Counted from the first letter of the stretch, positions 43,001 to 59,110 are shown. The stretch is DNA of 64,000 bases from Glandiceps talaboti (GCF_964340395.1 NC_135550.1:26379176-26443175), one strand, 5' to 3'. Numbers and translations: made by a program. Notes: a model not told the origin generated them from the sequence alone.

Positions 43001-44974
43001 ATCATTCATTTATCTGTATAATTTGCATAATAAACAATCTTTGAATAAAGTCTTCATATTTTGTATATTCCATTTTTGAACAGGAAGTCCCATTTCATAT
43101 TGTCATGACAACCTTCCATATCACTCCTATAAAGCCACATCAGGCCATTTCTTCAATCAGTGACTACATTGTGTATTATTTTTTAAATTTGCAATCCTTG
43201 TCCTATCCTTTTTTACAGAAACTGTCAAATTGTTGGAACTTGTGAAATTTTTCAAATACAACTTTGCAATTTTTGAATTGTAAAATAATTTTTTTTTTCT
43301 TCTGACACCATGTGACACAATTAAAATATTGTCAGGCGACTCAAGGGTCTCCCTTCCTCCTATAATGAGGAAACCATTTTTGAAAGAACTTGTCTTGATG
43401 CAATCTGATCCAGTTCTATTTTCTGATTGTTCTGTAGTAATATGATTCTGAAAACACAAATGCAAGCTCAGATTTTCAAGAATTATTTTATGCAACTGCA
43501 TGGACACTGTAGATGAATAGACTCTAACATACAACATTACCTCCCCCCCCACCCCTGAATATTTGTACACTACATTTTACCATGAACATAGCTCATATCA
43601 CTTGTAGTTGTACACACAACATCCACTCCACTGTACATTAGGCTGCCATGAAGTAGGATAACAAAGAAAGGTGAAAGCTACAGCAATGCAATGACTGTAA
43701 ATATAGATATCCACTTTGATATCATTCTTGCACTATCATCACAACAATTGTGAACTCATTGATACAAACATTTTTTTGCCATTTTAAAATAATTCATAGT
43801 TTCAGCAGACTACAAATTAGAATGACTTATGCATATTCTATTTTTTGTAATTACTTTGAAGTTTGTGAAAAAATTATTGGAGAACTGGCTGATGACTGGG
43901 GCAAGACTCGCGTATTAAGTTGGGCAAAGTCACATGACTACACTTCTGAAAAAATTATACATTGATAAAATTGAATCAATATAATATCACTAGTATGAGT
44001 AAACAACTAAATGGGTAAAGTATAGGTATTATGTAAAGGGTGACATTTGATTGGGGATTATTCATAAATACCTGATTTGTAGAGCTTTTCAAGTGACAGT
44101 TCTACATTCTATTGTTGCCAAACAAGGATAAATAACTGTGCAATGTTAGCTGGGACCGCTCATTATGACAATAAAGTTATTTATGCTTTGTACATATATG
44201 TAGATGCATGGATTAGGTTTTGAAGCAGCTGTTTAACAGTTTTTTTCCTTGGCGTTTAGTTTTCCTACAAGTATTAGGAAGTATTTAGATCATGACATGA
44301 ATACTCATCTCTATCACAACCATGTTTATGTCAAGAGTGAAATTTGAAAACACAGATATCCTTGTTCATCCGCCCTCCCACACGAGTACACACACATGCG
44401 AAGAAAAGGGGGAGGGGTATACTTATATATGAGGGGGGGGGGCAGCAAATGGTGATCGGTCGAGCTAAAACAAACTTTATGTACGCATTGGCGAGCGAGC
44501 TCAACAATATATCACGAACACCGTAGAGGTTGGAAGAGCTCCAAACAGCCATGTGGAAAAAAACAGCTAGCAGCCCTGTTACACCAACCTGCAGCTGTTG
44601 CCGACTACATCAGCATGGCCTGCAAATTGAACACGGGTGTTGAACCATCAATCTCACCCCTTGGCATATATAGAGCATGTTCACAGACGCAGCGTGCTCA
44701 TAATCAACAAACAGTATTATTGGTTTATCTAGAAACGAGGTTCATGCAACAGAGCATAATGTTTACCTGAAACGAGCAGCTCGCCACCATTGTTGCTGAA
44801 TTCAATGGCATTTACACATCCATAATGGCCCGTCAAATCTTTCCTGTACAACCCTTTACATCGTCGAAATCGTTCTCTCGTAAACTGTTGCGTGGTGAAG
44901 GCACTGTCAGTCTCTTGTCGTCGAAAAGAGTACGGGACTGTGGAAAATCGTGTGATGAGGCGGTCTGTAGGCAT
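34099..44974 (-). CDS. DCAF5: DDB1- and CUL4-associated factor 5 (WD-repeat substrate receptor)
   Basis: Eight coding exons in phase on the minus strand: 44974-44767, 40790-40610, 39648-39509, 39253-39124, 38014-37801, 36750-36684, 36020-35902, 35730-34099; 896 aa (human protein about 940). DCAF5 recruits substrates to the CUL4-DDB1 E3 ubiquitin ligase. The N-terminal part to about residue 360 is the WD-repeat propeller: GCVNAIEFSNNGGELLVSGG, NIFCLAFSS, GVGLWDIR and YVLSGSDDFNLYVWRIPDE match DCAF5. Two DDB1-binding WDxR boxes are visible, WDIR at 168-171 and at 213-216. LVLNSGQGLSHDYTN and EDPRMIAFFDSLVQREVEGW are diagnostic DCAF5 blocks at the start of the large last exon; the remaining 450 residues are Ser-, Asp- and Asn-rich and low complexity, ending near EDVPDSDE. 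Start choice: the ATG at 44974 lies in an exon with an acceptor-like TTTATTTTCAG just upstream (45051); an upstream in-frame ATG at 45088 exists, but translation through that acceptor is less likely. A LINE fragment sits in intron 4. Confidence 0.95.
36805..37224. repeat. 21-bp minisatellite in DCAF5 intron
   Basis: About 20 copies of ATATCATAGCATACAAGTCT(T), with a few variants (ATACCATACAAG, AAAGCATAGCAT). It lies between exons 5 and 6 of DCAF5, 55 bp from exon 6. Confidence 0.96.
38569..39099 (+). mobile_element. 5'-truncated non-LTR retrotransposon (LINE) 3' end with target duplication
   Basis: A plus-strand open frame from about 38572 to the TGA at 39026-39028 reads QIWHEDIESSPRLRSYHTFK, then FCKYC...EDEYHFLAICPLY, the zinc-knuckle-like C-terminal tail (CxxC...HxxxxC) of LINE ORF2 proteins. 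A short 3' UTR with AATAAA (39079) and a (TGAT)n tail follows. The direct repeat AATATTGCAAAAG flanks it (38556-38568 and 39100-39112), a 13-bp target duplication. It is antisense to DCAF5 in intron 4, with only 24 intronic bases left between it and the exon 4 donor (39123). Confidence 0.9.
40230..40467. mobile_element. Foldback (inverted repeat) MITE in DCAF5 intron 1
   Basis: The left arm ATTACATTTTGCTTTTGTTC, CACAAACTTGAAAATTGT, CTGCATACTTCAGT is mirrored by the right arm (ACTGAAGTATGCAG, ACAATTTTCAAGTTTGTG, AACAAAAATATAATGTAAT). Arms are about 95 bp with an inner loop of about 50 bp. DCAF5 exon 2 starts 143 bp away. No coding capacity. Confidence 0.8.
41259..41404. mobile_element. Foldback (inverted repeat) MITE in DCAF5 intron 1
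   Basis: The left arm ACAGTAAAATACATGGTAAT...ACTTTGAAATGGTA pairs with the right arm TACCATTCCAAAGTAACTAT...ATTTTACTGT. Arms about 40 bp, loop about 65 bp. Confidence 0.7.
41706..41729. repeat. Poly(T) tract
   Basis: Uninterrupted T run of about 24 bases in DCAF5 intron 1, followed by ACATTTTTTTGG; on the minus strand this is a poly(A). Confidence 0.85.
42130..42510. mobile_element. Large foldback element in DCAF5 intron 1
   Basis: Outer arm GAAGATATATCCAGTCTGTT, TAACTCTCAT, ATTCAGCTTGTCCT matches the reverse complement of the right side AGGACAAGTTGAAT, AAGAGTTATCAAAG, AAACAGGCCAAGATATACC. The inner arm ATTCAGCTAGCCACACTCCC matches GGGAGTGTGGCTACCTGAAT. Total about 380 bp; mismatched arms suggest age. 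Confidence 0.7.
42511..44766. other. 5' part of DCAF5 intron 1, nothing recognised
   Basis: No exon or element seen beyond short C and G homopolymers (43542-43551 and 44432-44441). Confidence 0.4.
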
Positions 44975-45559
44975 CCTGAGCCAATGTTCGCTCAAATTCC
45001 GACAAATCGAATAATTATCATCTGATAGCTCCACGAGTGAGCAGCTCTGTCTGAAAATAAATAAAATGGCGATATCGGTTGTACGCAAGTGCGAGCCATG
45101 TGACGGATAGCAAGGGTAACTTTCGGGAGCTTAAATGTGTGGCCCTCCCGACATAAAACATATTGTCTATGTTTTTATATATTTTAGAAATGGAGCAGTA
45201 TCCTCTATTTGTGCACAGATAATATAAAATGTAGTTAAATAACTGTAAACAGTTTTACGACATCTTACTCGTTTTACGGCAAATATTTCCATGTGGGCCT
45301 CACGTGGTTTAAAAAGTTATTCAAGAGAGCCAATCAGACAATCTACACACAGTTCATCTTTGTTTGTTATTTCTTTAGACTTTGTTGCCTATTTTTCCAT
45401 TATAGCACATAACGTTAACATTTTTTTTACCACGGTTAGCCTATAGAAGCGTAAAGAGAGTGGGTAAGCTCTTACGGGCTGGCAATATTACCCGTTTTCA
45501 GACTGCTTCCCATTTAGAGAAATTCAACATTCATTTCTATATTAAAGCTTATCAGGTAG

Positions 45560-46225
45560 TCAATAAGTTTGTCGGAAACTCTAGTACTACAGTACTAAAA
45601 ATGAAGTAGTAACCTTATGGACGACGGAAACACAATCAACTTAATTTCAAAAAAACTTTTGACACCATCGAACACGAAAATTTATTGCACAAGTTACATA
45701 TTAACGATATAGTAGCGGTCGGCCGCTAAACTGGACTCATAGTTATCTTTATGTATAAATAGCCTGTTTACATCGCGATCTGTGATTTTGTTTGGCTGTC
45801 TTACTAACATATTAACCTGAGTGAGACAGCGACACAGATGGCGATTTAAACAAACTACTTTACAAAGCAAAAATCCGTAATCGGAAAATCATCGAACCCA
45901 AAGCAAATCCAGTGTGTGGTGCCTCTGGGACTCAATTCTTGGCCCGAGCCTTTTTCTTATTCTTATTACATTGCAACCCCAGTAACAATGCTAACGTGAT
46001 ATCGAATCATCTCTGACGGTAAAGAAAGATCTCGAGATTCGGTGCAGGATAGCACTAGACTGTTTCTGGACTAGTAACTATTTAAACTCAGTCGGACTCT
46101 TTGCAATTGATATAAAGTTGTTTTGATCATTGAATTCCCCAATCACTTTAACCTCAATATTATCAAATAAAGAGTTCATAAATGTCAATAAATGGTGCAT
46201 GGCTAACAAACTTATACTATTAATG
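45560..46225 (+). pseudogene. Decayed LINE reverse transcriptase
   Basis: Plus-strand pieces in the right order but different frames: ISKKLFDTIEHENLLHKLHI (motif A region), TGTGTGGTGCCTCTGGGACTC...TTCTTGGCCCGAGCCTTTTTC (remnant of CGVPQGSILGPLLF) and INVNKWCMANKL (the palm/thumb NKWxxANKL motif). Several frameshifts and stops make it dead. It lies just upstream of the DCAF5 5' end. Confidence 0.65.
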
Positions 46226-46329
46226 AAGTTGATTTCATATTGATTAAGACACCATAGAGCTGGTAATCTTTATGTTGGTAATACGGTGATAGAGGCTAGA
46301 GCGCGTTTTATCAGCAAATTTCTATTGAA

Positions 46330-46807
<478 letters not shown>

Positions 46808-47049
46808 TGCCACATAGAAAATAATTTTACCACATTTTACACTATGTTTAGAAATTTTGGCCAATACATATCAAACTCTACTTGAACCAGTATTCCTTAT
46901 TCCGCTTCATTACATTTTCTCACTTCATTGCACCCTCTGAACCAACTTCCTTCAATTTAATATTTTCAACTCTTCAACAAGTTTAATGTCCTTGTATATA
47001 TTAAGCACTTTGATTTATCAATATATATGTTTGCGTATATCTGTGTGCA

Positions 47050-47161
47050 TGTATGTGTGTATGTATGTATGTATGTATGTATGTATGTATGTATGTATGT
47101 ATGTATGTATGTATGTATGTATGTATGTATGTATGTATGTATGTATGTATGTATGTATGTA

Positions 47162-47198
<37 letters not shown>

Positions 47199-47245
47199 AT
47201 GTATGTATGTATGTATGTATGTATGTATGTATGTGTGCGTGCGTG
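47050..47245 (+). repeat. (GTAT)n with internal (GT)n
   Basis: GTAT tetramers for about 110 bp, a 20-bp GT run, further GTAT tetramers and GCGTGC-type decay at the right edge. Confidence 0.97.
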
Positions 47246-47636
47246 TGCGCGTGTTGTAGTGTGAGTCGAGTTAGAGTACATTTATAACGCTGTGTCTATG
47301 TATAGTATGTGGGTGGGTGCGATTGTGTGTGTGAACATATAATTATATAGTCCATGGTGCGAGTAAGTATACTTACATTAAAAACTATTTTTTCTGCATC
47401 GTATTATGAACACTTTTCATTATGAGTTATGTATATAGATGTATGTATGTATGTATGTATATATATATATATATATATTTGTGTCTGGGGTGGACGGTGC
47501 GGTATATACACGGACCACGGTGTGTATGTGTACCTGTGTTTCGTATCTTTAGACTTACTGTCAAAGTGTACACATAACAGGGTCCTTTTACAGGTGTTGA
47601 CAGGGTGTTTTTATTGTTGTTGGCGGGGCGTCATGA

Positions 47637-47673
47637 CACGACACGTCACGTCACGTCACGTCACGTCACGTCA
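47637..47673 (+). repeat. (ACGTC)n pentanucleotide array
   Basis: About seven tandem ACGTC units, CpG in every unit, in CpG-poor surroundings. Confidence 0.9.
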
Positions 47674-47819
47674 CTTGACTCATCGGCACTATTCTAAATA
47701 CCTGTCATATTTTATTAATTATATTTCTATCTTAATTTGATAAATAACAATGCTGTATCAAACTAAAATAAACATGATATGTGATCTGGGCCTGTAAGCT
47801 TAGATAGATCTCATGTAAC

Positions 47820-48008
<189 letters not shown>

Positions 48009-48305
48009 TCATATTGGGTAGTTGCATAAACCCATTCTAGAATATAGGGGTCAGTAACGCACCTTTACAATATTTTAAATAGTTGAATTTTATATCTTCA
48101 TTCTTTGGTCATTCACATTTTCATAATAAACCCCCATAATCCATAATCTTGAAGCGCGCATACTGTAGGTAACCCTTTTTACGTCAAATCCTAAGACTTC
48201 GCAATGTCAAACTATAAGTATTCATGATATGATTGTTATGATTCTTAACTTTATGTTTCAAAAGGCAAAAGAAAAAGAATTCCCGAAAAAAAGCAGAAAT
48301 AAATC

Positions 48306-48311
48306 TTTATT
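48306..48311 (-). terminator. Polyadenylation signal of GST gene A
   Basis: Reverse complement AATAAA, 78 nt after the stop of GST gene A. Confidence 0.6.
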
Positions 48312-48388
48312 TCATTCATGTTGTCTATTATAAGTCAGTCAAAGTCATACTTTCTTCTCTTTCATTACGTTCATTTTGATATCCATAT

Positions 48389-52066
<3,678 letters not shown>

Positions 52067-52120
52067 TTAAATCGACGAAGAGACTGATTAATACGATACA
52101 AGGTATGATTTGTGAAAGAG

Positions 52121-52128
52121 CTATATAG
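52121..52128 (-). promoter_or_regulatory. TATA box of GST gene A
   Basis: CTATATAG on either strand, 70 bp upstream of the ATG. The flanking 5' sequence is homologous to that upstream of gene B, where the corresponding position reads CTAGGAG. Confidence 0.55.
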
Positions 52129-52154
52129 TTGTCAGGTCAGGTGACTATATATAC

Positions 52155-53175
52155 ATGGCAGGTACTCATGCCCAATATCAATCAATAAATCAATCCAAAT
52201 ATATATTTTAAATTATAAAAGGGACGTCCTGAAAACTTTTTAATAATCATTTTATAAATTTATGGAAGGTTGTTTGGGTTTGAACTTTAGGTCATTGTAC
52301 ATGCTTCAGCGTGTGTAATAGTAAAAGTATATTGAAAACAGTGAACAAAAATAGAGATAAAATAGTCCCCATTGCAGCTTGAAGGTCTGCACAGCTGTTC
52401 GCACTACAGAATTCATATATTGGAAAGTGTTTGCTATAGGAAAAGTCATGGTTGTTTTGGAGTTGTTCACGATTTACTTAAATTATGATATGACATAATT
52501 TTGGACTACCTTTGTTATATCATTCTATTAAATCCTGATAAAACCTGATATTCTCAATGAGTAAGCATGGTCATGATTACTTGGGACCACTGCTGCAATT
52601 TAATATTTTTAGCACCAAAATAACAAACGGTTTTATGTGTAATTAAAGATTTTGAAATGTTCATCCTACCATGGGATACCCGTATCTATATCCTGTTATT
52701 AGTTTCAGTTGGTCACTTTGTGTGATTGTCATCACTATGAACTTTATTTATTGGAGGTAGAACTTGACTTTTTAAATTGTACTTGCATACCATGGTCACA
52801 ACAGCATCGATATCATAATCCAATTTCAACTATTCTGTATACATACATACATACATACATACATACATACATACATACATACATACATACATACATACAT
52901 GAAACACATTTTGAATCTTTGCAAAGATAAAGTCGAGGTACAAATGTTTATATTCAATGTATGATAGTTAATTTTGCCATTATGTTTTTAAAAGTCTAGC
53001 TTAGAAATTTAGCTATCGTGTTCGACATACAAACGGCCTAAGGCTTGTCAAAGTATTAAGAGCCAAATCTATGAACTAGAGCTTGAAAGAGTATCCTCAG
53101 TTCGTATCATGTTGTCAGATAATTAAATTTTCTTCTCTTTCAGGGCATTACTTTTGGTACACAAGACTTGTAAAT
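52155..53175. other. Intergenic DNA between GST genes A and B
   Basis: Contains a (CATA)n array (52840-52900) and no recognised exon. It must hold the 3' UTR of gene B; the nearest AATAAA on the minus strand is far (about 52744). Confidence 0.5.
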
Positions 53176-55082
53176 CTAGAATACCGTGTCTGGTCTTTTG
53201 GCGACCCATTCCTTAATAGATGGTACAGCCTCAATTCGTTCCATAAGCGCAGACAGTTTTGGATATTTCCCCAGGTAGTCAGGATTGAGTCGTCTGATGT
53301 TGTCCCCGATGCTACTGTGGAACTTAAGATCGGCCCAGGTTAACTGTAATAGGCAGAGAAAGGTGCATAAAACTTCAGATAAACTCATGTTAACTGCAAT
53401 AGTCAGAGATAGGTAGATAGAACTTGAACTCGACCAATTGTAACTGCAAGATGTAGAGAAAGGTCCCAGAGGAATATACATCTTAGATCTTCATCTATTT
53501 GTAATTGGTCGAATTCATCAATTAAGCAGTTAGTCTGGATGACCAGACTGTGGTTTAAGCACAATACAGTGAGTGAAGGTATAACTCGTAACGATACTGT
53601 ATAGGAACTAGACTTAGCAGTCGTTACACTTGAGCCTCTTTGCTGGCTCACAATGTGAAGTCATTACAATTTGATTTCACCTAGTCGTCGATGGTAGTCT
53701 TTAGTAATTTAAAAGACTGAGTAAGGGATATAGACATGAGAAAAAAGCATTCACCTTATTTCCGACAAAGAATCCATCGCCTCCATTGTTAGCTGTCAAC
53801 AAACGTTCCAGATTACCCATACGAATAGAGAGTTTACTTTGAGAGTCGAACAGCCCTTCGAAGATTTGCGGCTTAAACGACAAACAAACAAAAGAGCAAT
53901 GCACTACATGACATAAACGTTTGTTTAAAAAGATCATGCTGTTGTGATTACAAAGTCTTCGATGTCATTTCTGACTAAAACGGCAGAGTTATAACTTACA
54001 GAAAGGTTACATTAATTTTAATTCCAACATTGAAAAGTAACCATGATATAATATCTCGACTTTCATTCATGTCAGTGCTTTATTAACTGTCATCAACACT
54101 CTCTATCTAATCAAAGTGTATTCAACTTGATACCACCACAACGTGACCTAACTCAAACGTTGCGTTTTGAACTTCAATTATCTCTATTGTAAATGATCAT
54201 TGTAAATTGTAACTGATATTACAATATACAATAAATTGATTATGAAACCCACCTGCTTGTCTTCATGGGCAAAGAAATAGTCTCTAATCCCATTGAATAC
54301 ATCTTCAACACCACCTACAATCATATCAACTTGTGCCTTTTCCAAGTTACTTTCACCAGCTAGACCTATATACAGAAGATACAGTGGGTTTCCCTTCGTA
54401 TGTTGCATGTTTTATGTACACAATTACTATGTTTATTTATTTGTTTGTTTAAGGTCAACGTTTCCCTAAATTTATGGAAATAGAAATATCAACTGCCTGT
54501 AATGAGTCACCCATTTATGCTGAGGGTTATATGATATGTACTGAGATACCCTGAAATGTGATATAAATCCTACATGTTTTATAGATTCCAGATAAACTAT
54601 AAAATACATGTCCTGGAGAGTCATTATCATCCCTCCCTTTGTAGAAAGGGATGAAACAGGTGGCCACAACAGCTGATATTTCAGTCTTGATAAACCTGTT
54701 AGTTTGATTAAAGCAACCTTCAACTCCAAGACACCGCCCATGGCAGGGAAACTGACTCCCGTCGATCCACCCCACCTAAATTACATGCCTCGGGTCATTC
54801 TAGTCGACAACTGTCACGACGTTGTCATGCTTTGGTGACATCGAAAATTATCCAATAATCTTTCAAATCTTAAAGAACATCACCTGTGGCATTCACTTAC
54901 CGAATTCAGTGGCGATATACCGAGCTATTGCATGGCTCTGATATAGTGTAATACCGCTCTCAACTTCTAGCATGGGTACTTCATGAAAAAGAAATTCTGG
55001 AAAAACATGAAGTTAGAGAAGAAATTTGAAAACCACATTTCAAAAATTGACTGTGTTAAATAAAGGCAAAGGAAACATTCTA

Positions 55083-55160
<78 letters not shown>

Positions 55161-56032
55161 GCTTGACGACGCTCGAAATCACAAAGCCACAAGTGCATGT
55201 CTTATAAGATTCAAACATATTCCATTATCTATCCATGGTTTGTATACTAAGGGAGCCTTCGCGGGGGTGGGCCAGGGAATTTAGGGTATGTCTGAGCTAT
55301 AAATGTGACCCTCCCCCTACTCCTTTTTCTAAAATGTGACCCTCCCCCAATCCCAAGTTCTAAAATCTGACCTTCCCCCATCTCAAAATAACACATTCAC
55401 TGATAGATGGATGGAATTATGTGGACATATTAAAGGGACAGTAGCTGTAACTTTTGATGATTTTTTCAGTATGTTTGTTTTGTGTATCAACTACAGTTTT
55501 TAGTTTCTCGTTCTACTCAATTGAACGCACATTGAAACACTCCTGTGTTTGGCAAACGCTTGTAAACACAGCCTGTATATGTACAAACTGCATTGTTATT
55601 TTTGACAAGTGAATTTTAGTCTGGACTAAAATTATCAACAATAACTACACTTTACAATTTACATATATACAGGTTGTGTTGACCAAATACAGGGCATTTC
55701 AACATGTTTTACAGAGGAGTAGAACAAGAAACTGCACTTGACACACAGATATTGCAAAAAGATCATCAAGTTACAAATACTGTCCCTTTAATGAATTTGA
55801 TTATACGACACATATTTCTGCCAAGCACAAATGTCACCATACTTACTGGTATACGTACATTATTCTTTGTTTATAATTGATATCGAGATTTCCATGTGGT
55901 ACACACTCTCCCCGATCGAGTAACCTGTAATAACTCTAAAATCTCAGTATCACTTTGTGCATTGCATTTTTTCACTACTCTCACTGTCACTTTCCTTAGT
56001 GTCACTATCACTGTCATTCAATACATTGAGGA

Positions 56033-56068
<36 letters not shown>

Positions 56069-58546
56069 TGTGAAGTCAGGGATGATAATGATAATAACAA
56101 CAACAAAATTGAGACAAGGCAGTCTTCTAGTCCTGAAACTTCTGATTAAAAATGCAATTGGTTGTCAAAAAGTAAGTGATCTTAAGCTCCATCCACTTCT
56201 GTTGTGAGTTGATCTTCTTCTACAAATCATGGTGTGAGCGTATATACATGCATAGAGTAAATGTTGTAATTCGTTTTCCATAATATAACAATTGTTGTCA
56301 TTCCACCTACATTATAGGGTGGCGGCTGTCATCCCATTTTTAACCAGATTTAAACTGAATGCCTCCCGTAAGGGAATCACTAATTATTCAAATAACTATT
56401 AAACTAAAAAAACTATGGTAACAAGCTTTTTTTGGACAAGCGTGCTTTCTTAGGTTAATGTATGTGCCAAATTATACGGAATTTGAAGAGTGCATGATAC
56501 TGCTTAATTATTGAATATCGTTCATTATTCAAAATACTCATATAAAGGTAAAGGTTGTAGCAACAAACTTCATAGTACAGGTGCGTATTATTATGGTTGA
56601 TATATGTATCATATTATATGAAATTTGAAGCTTGCATTTTAAAGATACAGCCTAGTTACCTAAAATCATTAATTATGCAAATTTTTCATTAAAACTGTAA
56701 GCTATATCAACAAATTTTATGGGACATATCTGCTTTGTTATGGTTAACGTATGTACTAAATGATATTGAAATTTAAGTATGCATTCTTATGATATATCTT
56801 AATTACCGAAAATCATTAATCATGCAAATTAGTTATTAACACTGTAAGGTACATCAACTAACTTAATAGGACATGCACAATGATTAATGTATGTACTGAA
56901 TTGTATTGAAATTGAAGTATGCAGTCCTAAGATATAGCCTAATTATCAAAAATCATTAATTATGCAAATTATTCATTAACACTGAAAGGTACATCAACAA
57001 GCTTTACAAGACATATGCGATTGTTATGGTTAACGTGTGTACTGAAGTATATTGAAATTGAAGTATGTATTCTTAAGATATAGCCTAATTACCGAAAATC
57101 ATTAATTATGCAAGTTATTCATTAACACTGTAAGGTACATCAACAAACTTGATAGGACATATGTGTTTTCTTATGGTTAACGTATGTACTAAATTATGTT
57201 GAATTTGAAGTATGCATTCTTAAGGGATAGCCTAATTACCGAAAATAATTAATTATGCAAATTCTTCATTAACGCTGTAAGGTACATCATCAAATTTTAT
57301 AGGACAAATGTATGTTATGTTTAACGAATACACTAAATTATATTGAAATTGAAGTATGCAGTCTTAAGATATTGCTTAATTAGTTGATTTCATTGATATG
57401 CAAATTTTCCTAATTAACATGAACAGATCTCGCTAAAAAAACTAATCAGGTCTAGCCATTACCCCAAACATTATATGTACTATATTTCATTATAATTGAG
57501 CCAGCCGTTTTTAAGAAAATGGTGACACAGACAGACACACACACATACACACACACACACACACACACAGACGGACATATGACAGACACACAGACAGACA
57601 TCCCCCTTTTAATACCTCCCGTACCCTTACGGGAGGTAAAAATATTGTAGACAGTGCTACTAAATGTAGCAAAGGGTGTCAGTTCACCTTTTTCATAGAG
57701 TAAATGTTGTCATTCGTTTTCTGTCATATTTTGTTTGTGTATCTTTATTTATTTGTTTTTTTTTTGTTTGTACTACGGTTCCTGGGGTCCCAATGGAACG
57801 GCAGCCATTTTTGTCATAAAGAATTGAACTTTGAAGTCCTGTCATGTCATAATTGTTTGTATGCGGTGGTGGTATGAAAGTGTACCCCTTTTAATATGCG
57901 CTCCTAGAAAACTTGTCCAAGTCGAAACGTCATTTGTGATAGTTGAGAAATAAAAAGACAAACACTCATGGTAATACTAACTATAAAATGCGACTCGTTT
58001 GAAAAAGGACTCGCACGCCCTTCGTATACGTACGTACTCATAAATGTATTAGAGGAGATCTCCTAATACATCCATGGTAACACCCTGGTACATCCAGGCC
58101 ACAGGCATTTGTTTCCCGAGATATGTATCAGAATATTTCTATCAGAATACATTGACGTATTTTAGCCAACTATATATGAAAGGGACTTGTTTCTGTTATC
58201 GCGCAGGTCCACTCACCGCGAAAGAAAACACTTTCGCGGTGAGTGGACCTGCACGATCACAGAAGCAAGTGTAATTTTACCCCTTTCATATATAGTTGGC
58301 TAAACACGTCTATTTTATCGAAAATATCGACATTTTATTGTATTCTGATAGAAATAGTCTGAGACATAACTGCCTGTGATCCAGGCTATGCTTACTTGGT
58401 TGTAAGTCCACCCATTCTCCAGTCACGGGAAAACCCGAGTAATGTATACGACGATCTTCATATTCAACTCCAGCTGCAGCAAATAATAATCTTGTATCCT
58501 CTGCACGAGCTTTCAGGTTGAAATAAACGAGTTTGTATTTTGGCAT
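53176..58546 (-). CDS. Sigma-class glutathione S-transferase (HPGDS-like), gene B
   Basis: Five exons on the minus strand: 58546-58396, 54996-54901, 54365-54253, 53871-53755, 53343-53176; 214 aa. Same exon plan as gene A with 3-bp deletions in exons 1 and 3. Y8 and the QSHAIARY element are kept, the N terminus is nearly identical ([17 protein letters not shown]), and the tail reads EWVAKRPDTVF. Intron 1 is 3.4 kb and has been invaded by a 1.28-kb hairpin-ended element (56360-57638) and a long hairpin (58134-58356). No TATA box corresponding to that of gene A is present; TTTAAA at 58595-58600 is the nearest candidate. Both copies appear intact, so expression divergence rather than loss is likely. 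Confidence 0.92.
55081..55160 (-). repeat. (CTGT)n / (GACA)n microsatellite
   Basis: About 20 tetramers immediately upstream (minus strand) of GST gene B exon 2. Confidence 0.97.
55250..55400 (+). repeat. Dispersed repeat with CTCCCC-rich sub-repeats
   Basis: Begins AAGGGAGCCTTCGCGGGGG, then three copies of a phrase like TCTAAAATGTGACCCTCCCC; a relative of the elements at 30970 and 51480. Confidence 0.6.
56038..56068 (+). repeat. (ATC)n microsatellite
   Basis: About 10 ATC trinucleotides in intron 1 of GST gene B. Confidence 0.9.
56360..57638 (+). mobile_element. Helentron-like non-autonomous element 1 (candidate)
   Basis: The 5' end TGCCTCCCGTAAGGG is the reverse complement, with one mismatch, of the 3' end CCCTTACGGGAGGTA. 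The 3' end folds as an 11-bp perfect stem TACCTCCCGTA / TACGGGAGGTA with loop CCCT (57613-57638). The interior holds about six copies of a 145-bp unit containing ATTAATTATGCAAAT and GGTACATCAACAA. A CA/ACAGAC-rich tract (57525-57602) precedes the hairpin. No ORF. Same plan as 60730-62087. The superfamily label is an inference from structure. Confidence 0.62.
58134..58356. repeat. Long hairpin next to GST gene B exon 1
   Basis: The arms meet at 58224/58231: AGGTCCACTCACCGCGAAAG versus CTTTCGCGGTGAGTGGACCT (6-nt loop). Homology continues outward through TAGCCAACTATATATGAAAG versus CTTTCATATATAGTTGGCTA and TATTTCTATCAGAATA versus TATTCTGATAGAAATA. The right arm carries insertions, so the arms are about 91 and 126 bp. 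The hairpin ends 40 bp from the exon 1 donor. Confidence 0.88.
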
Positions 58547-59110
58547 TTTTTCCGATAGACGTAAATCGAGGAAGGGACTGAATCCAAAGTACGATTTAAA
58601 GAGCTAGGAGTGAAAGGGTTAGATAGGTTAGGTGACCCTAGTGAGATGTATGGCTTTAGGGACTGGACATAAATTACAGGTGGAGCGGTGTTTTTTTTTT
58701 CAAAAGACCGAGGCATGAAAAATATAAACCCCAAATCGTCACACAAAAAATCCTGACCCACCCCCTCTACCACGCATGAAAAAAGTGACCCCCTCCCGCG
58801 ACAAATTTTAATGAGTTCACAAATACAATTCAACACACTAAGTTTTCCTGAAACTACGTCTTCACTGCAAAACATAGTAATGTCAGTAGTAATAAATGGA
58901 ATGGAACTCCAAACACCATCAATATTAAATAGTGTATGACATTGCGTTTACCATATAACCAACTATTGGTTGTTAGATAAAGTTTGTTAATAAGTGGAAG
59001 CATTTCCCAAAGCTGGTTCAAACTTGATTATTTTGTAAGTTATAAAGAGTAGTTTTGGAGGTTATAGTTTGAAAGGGTTTGAATAGCCTAAAATCGGCTT
59101 TAAGAGTAAA

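Noticed and set aside
44344-44552. Short frames on both strands near DCAF5 exon 1
   Set aside because: Overlapping antisense frames with a G homopolymer and no domain.
53083-53343. Plus-strand 86-codon frame opposite GST gene B exon 5
   Set aside because: Antisense shadow of the GST exon.
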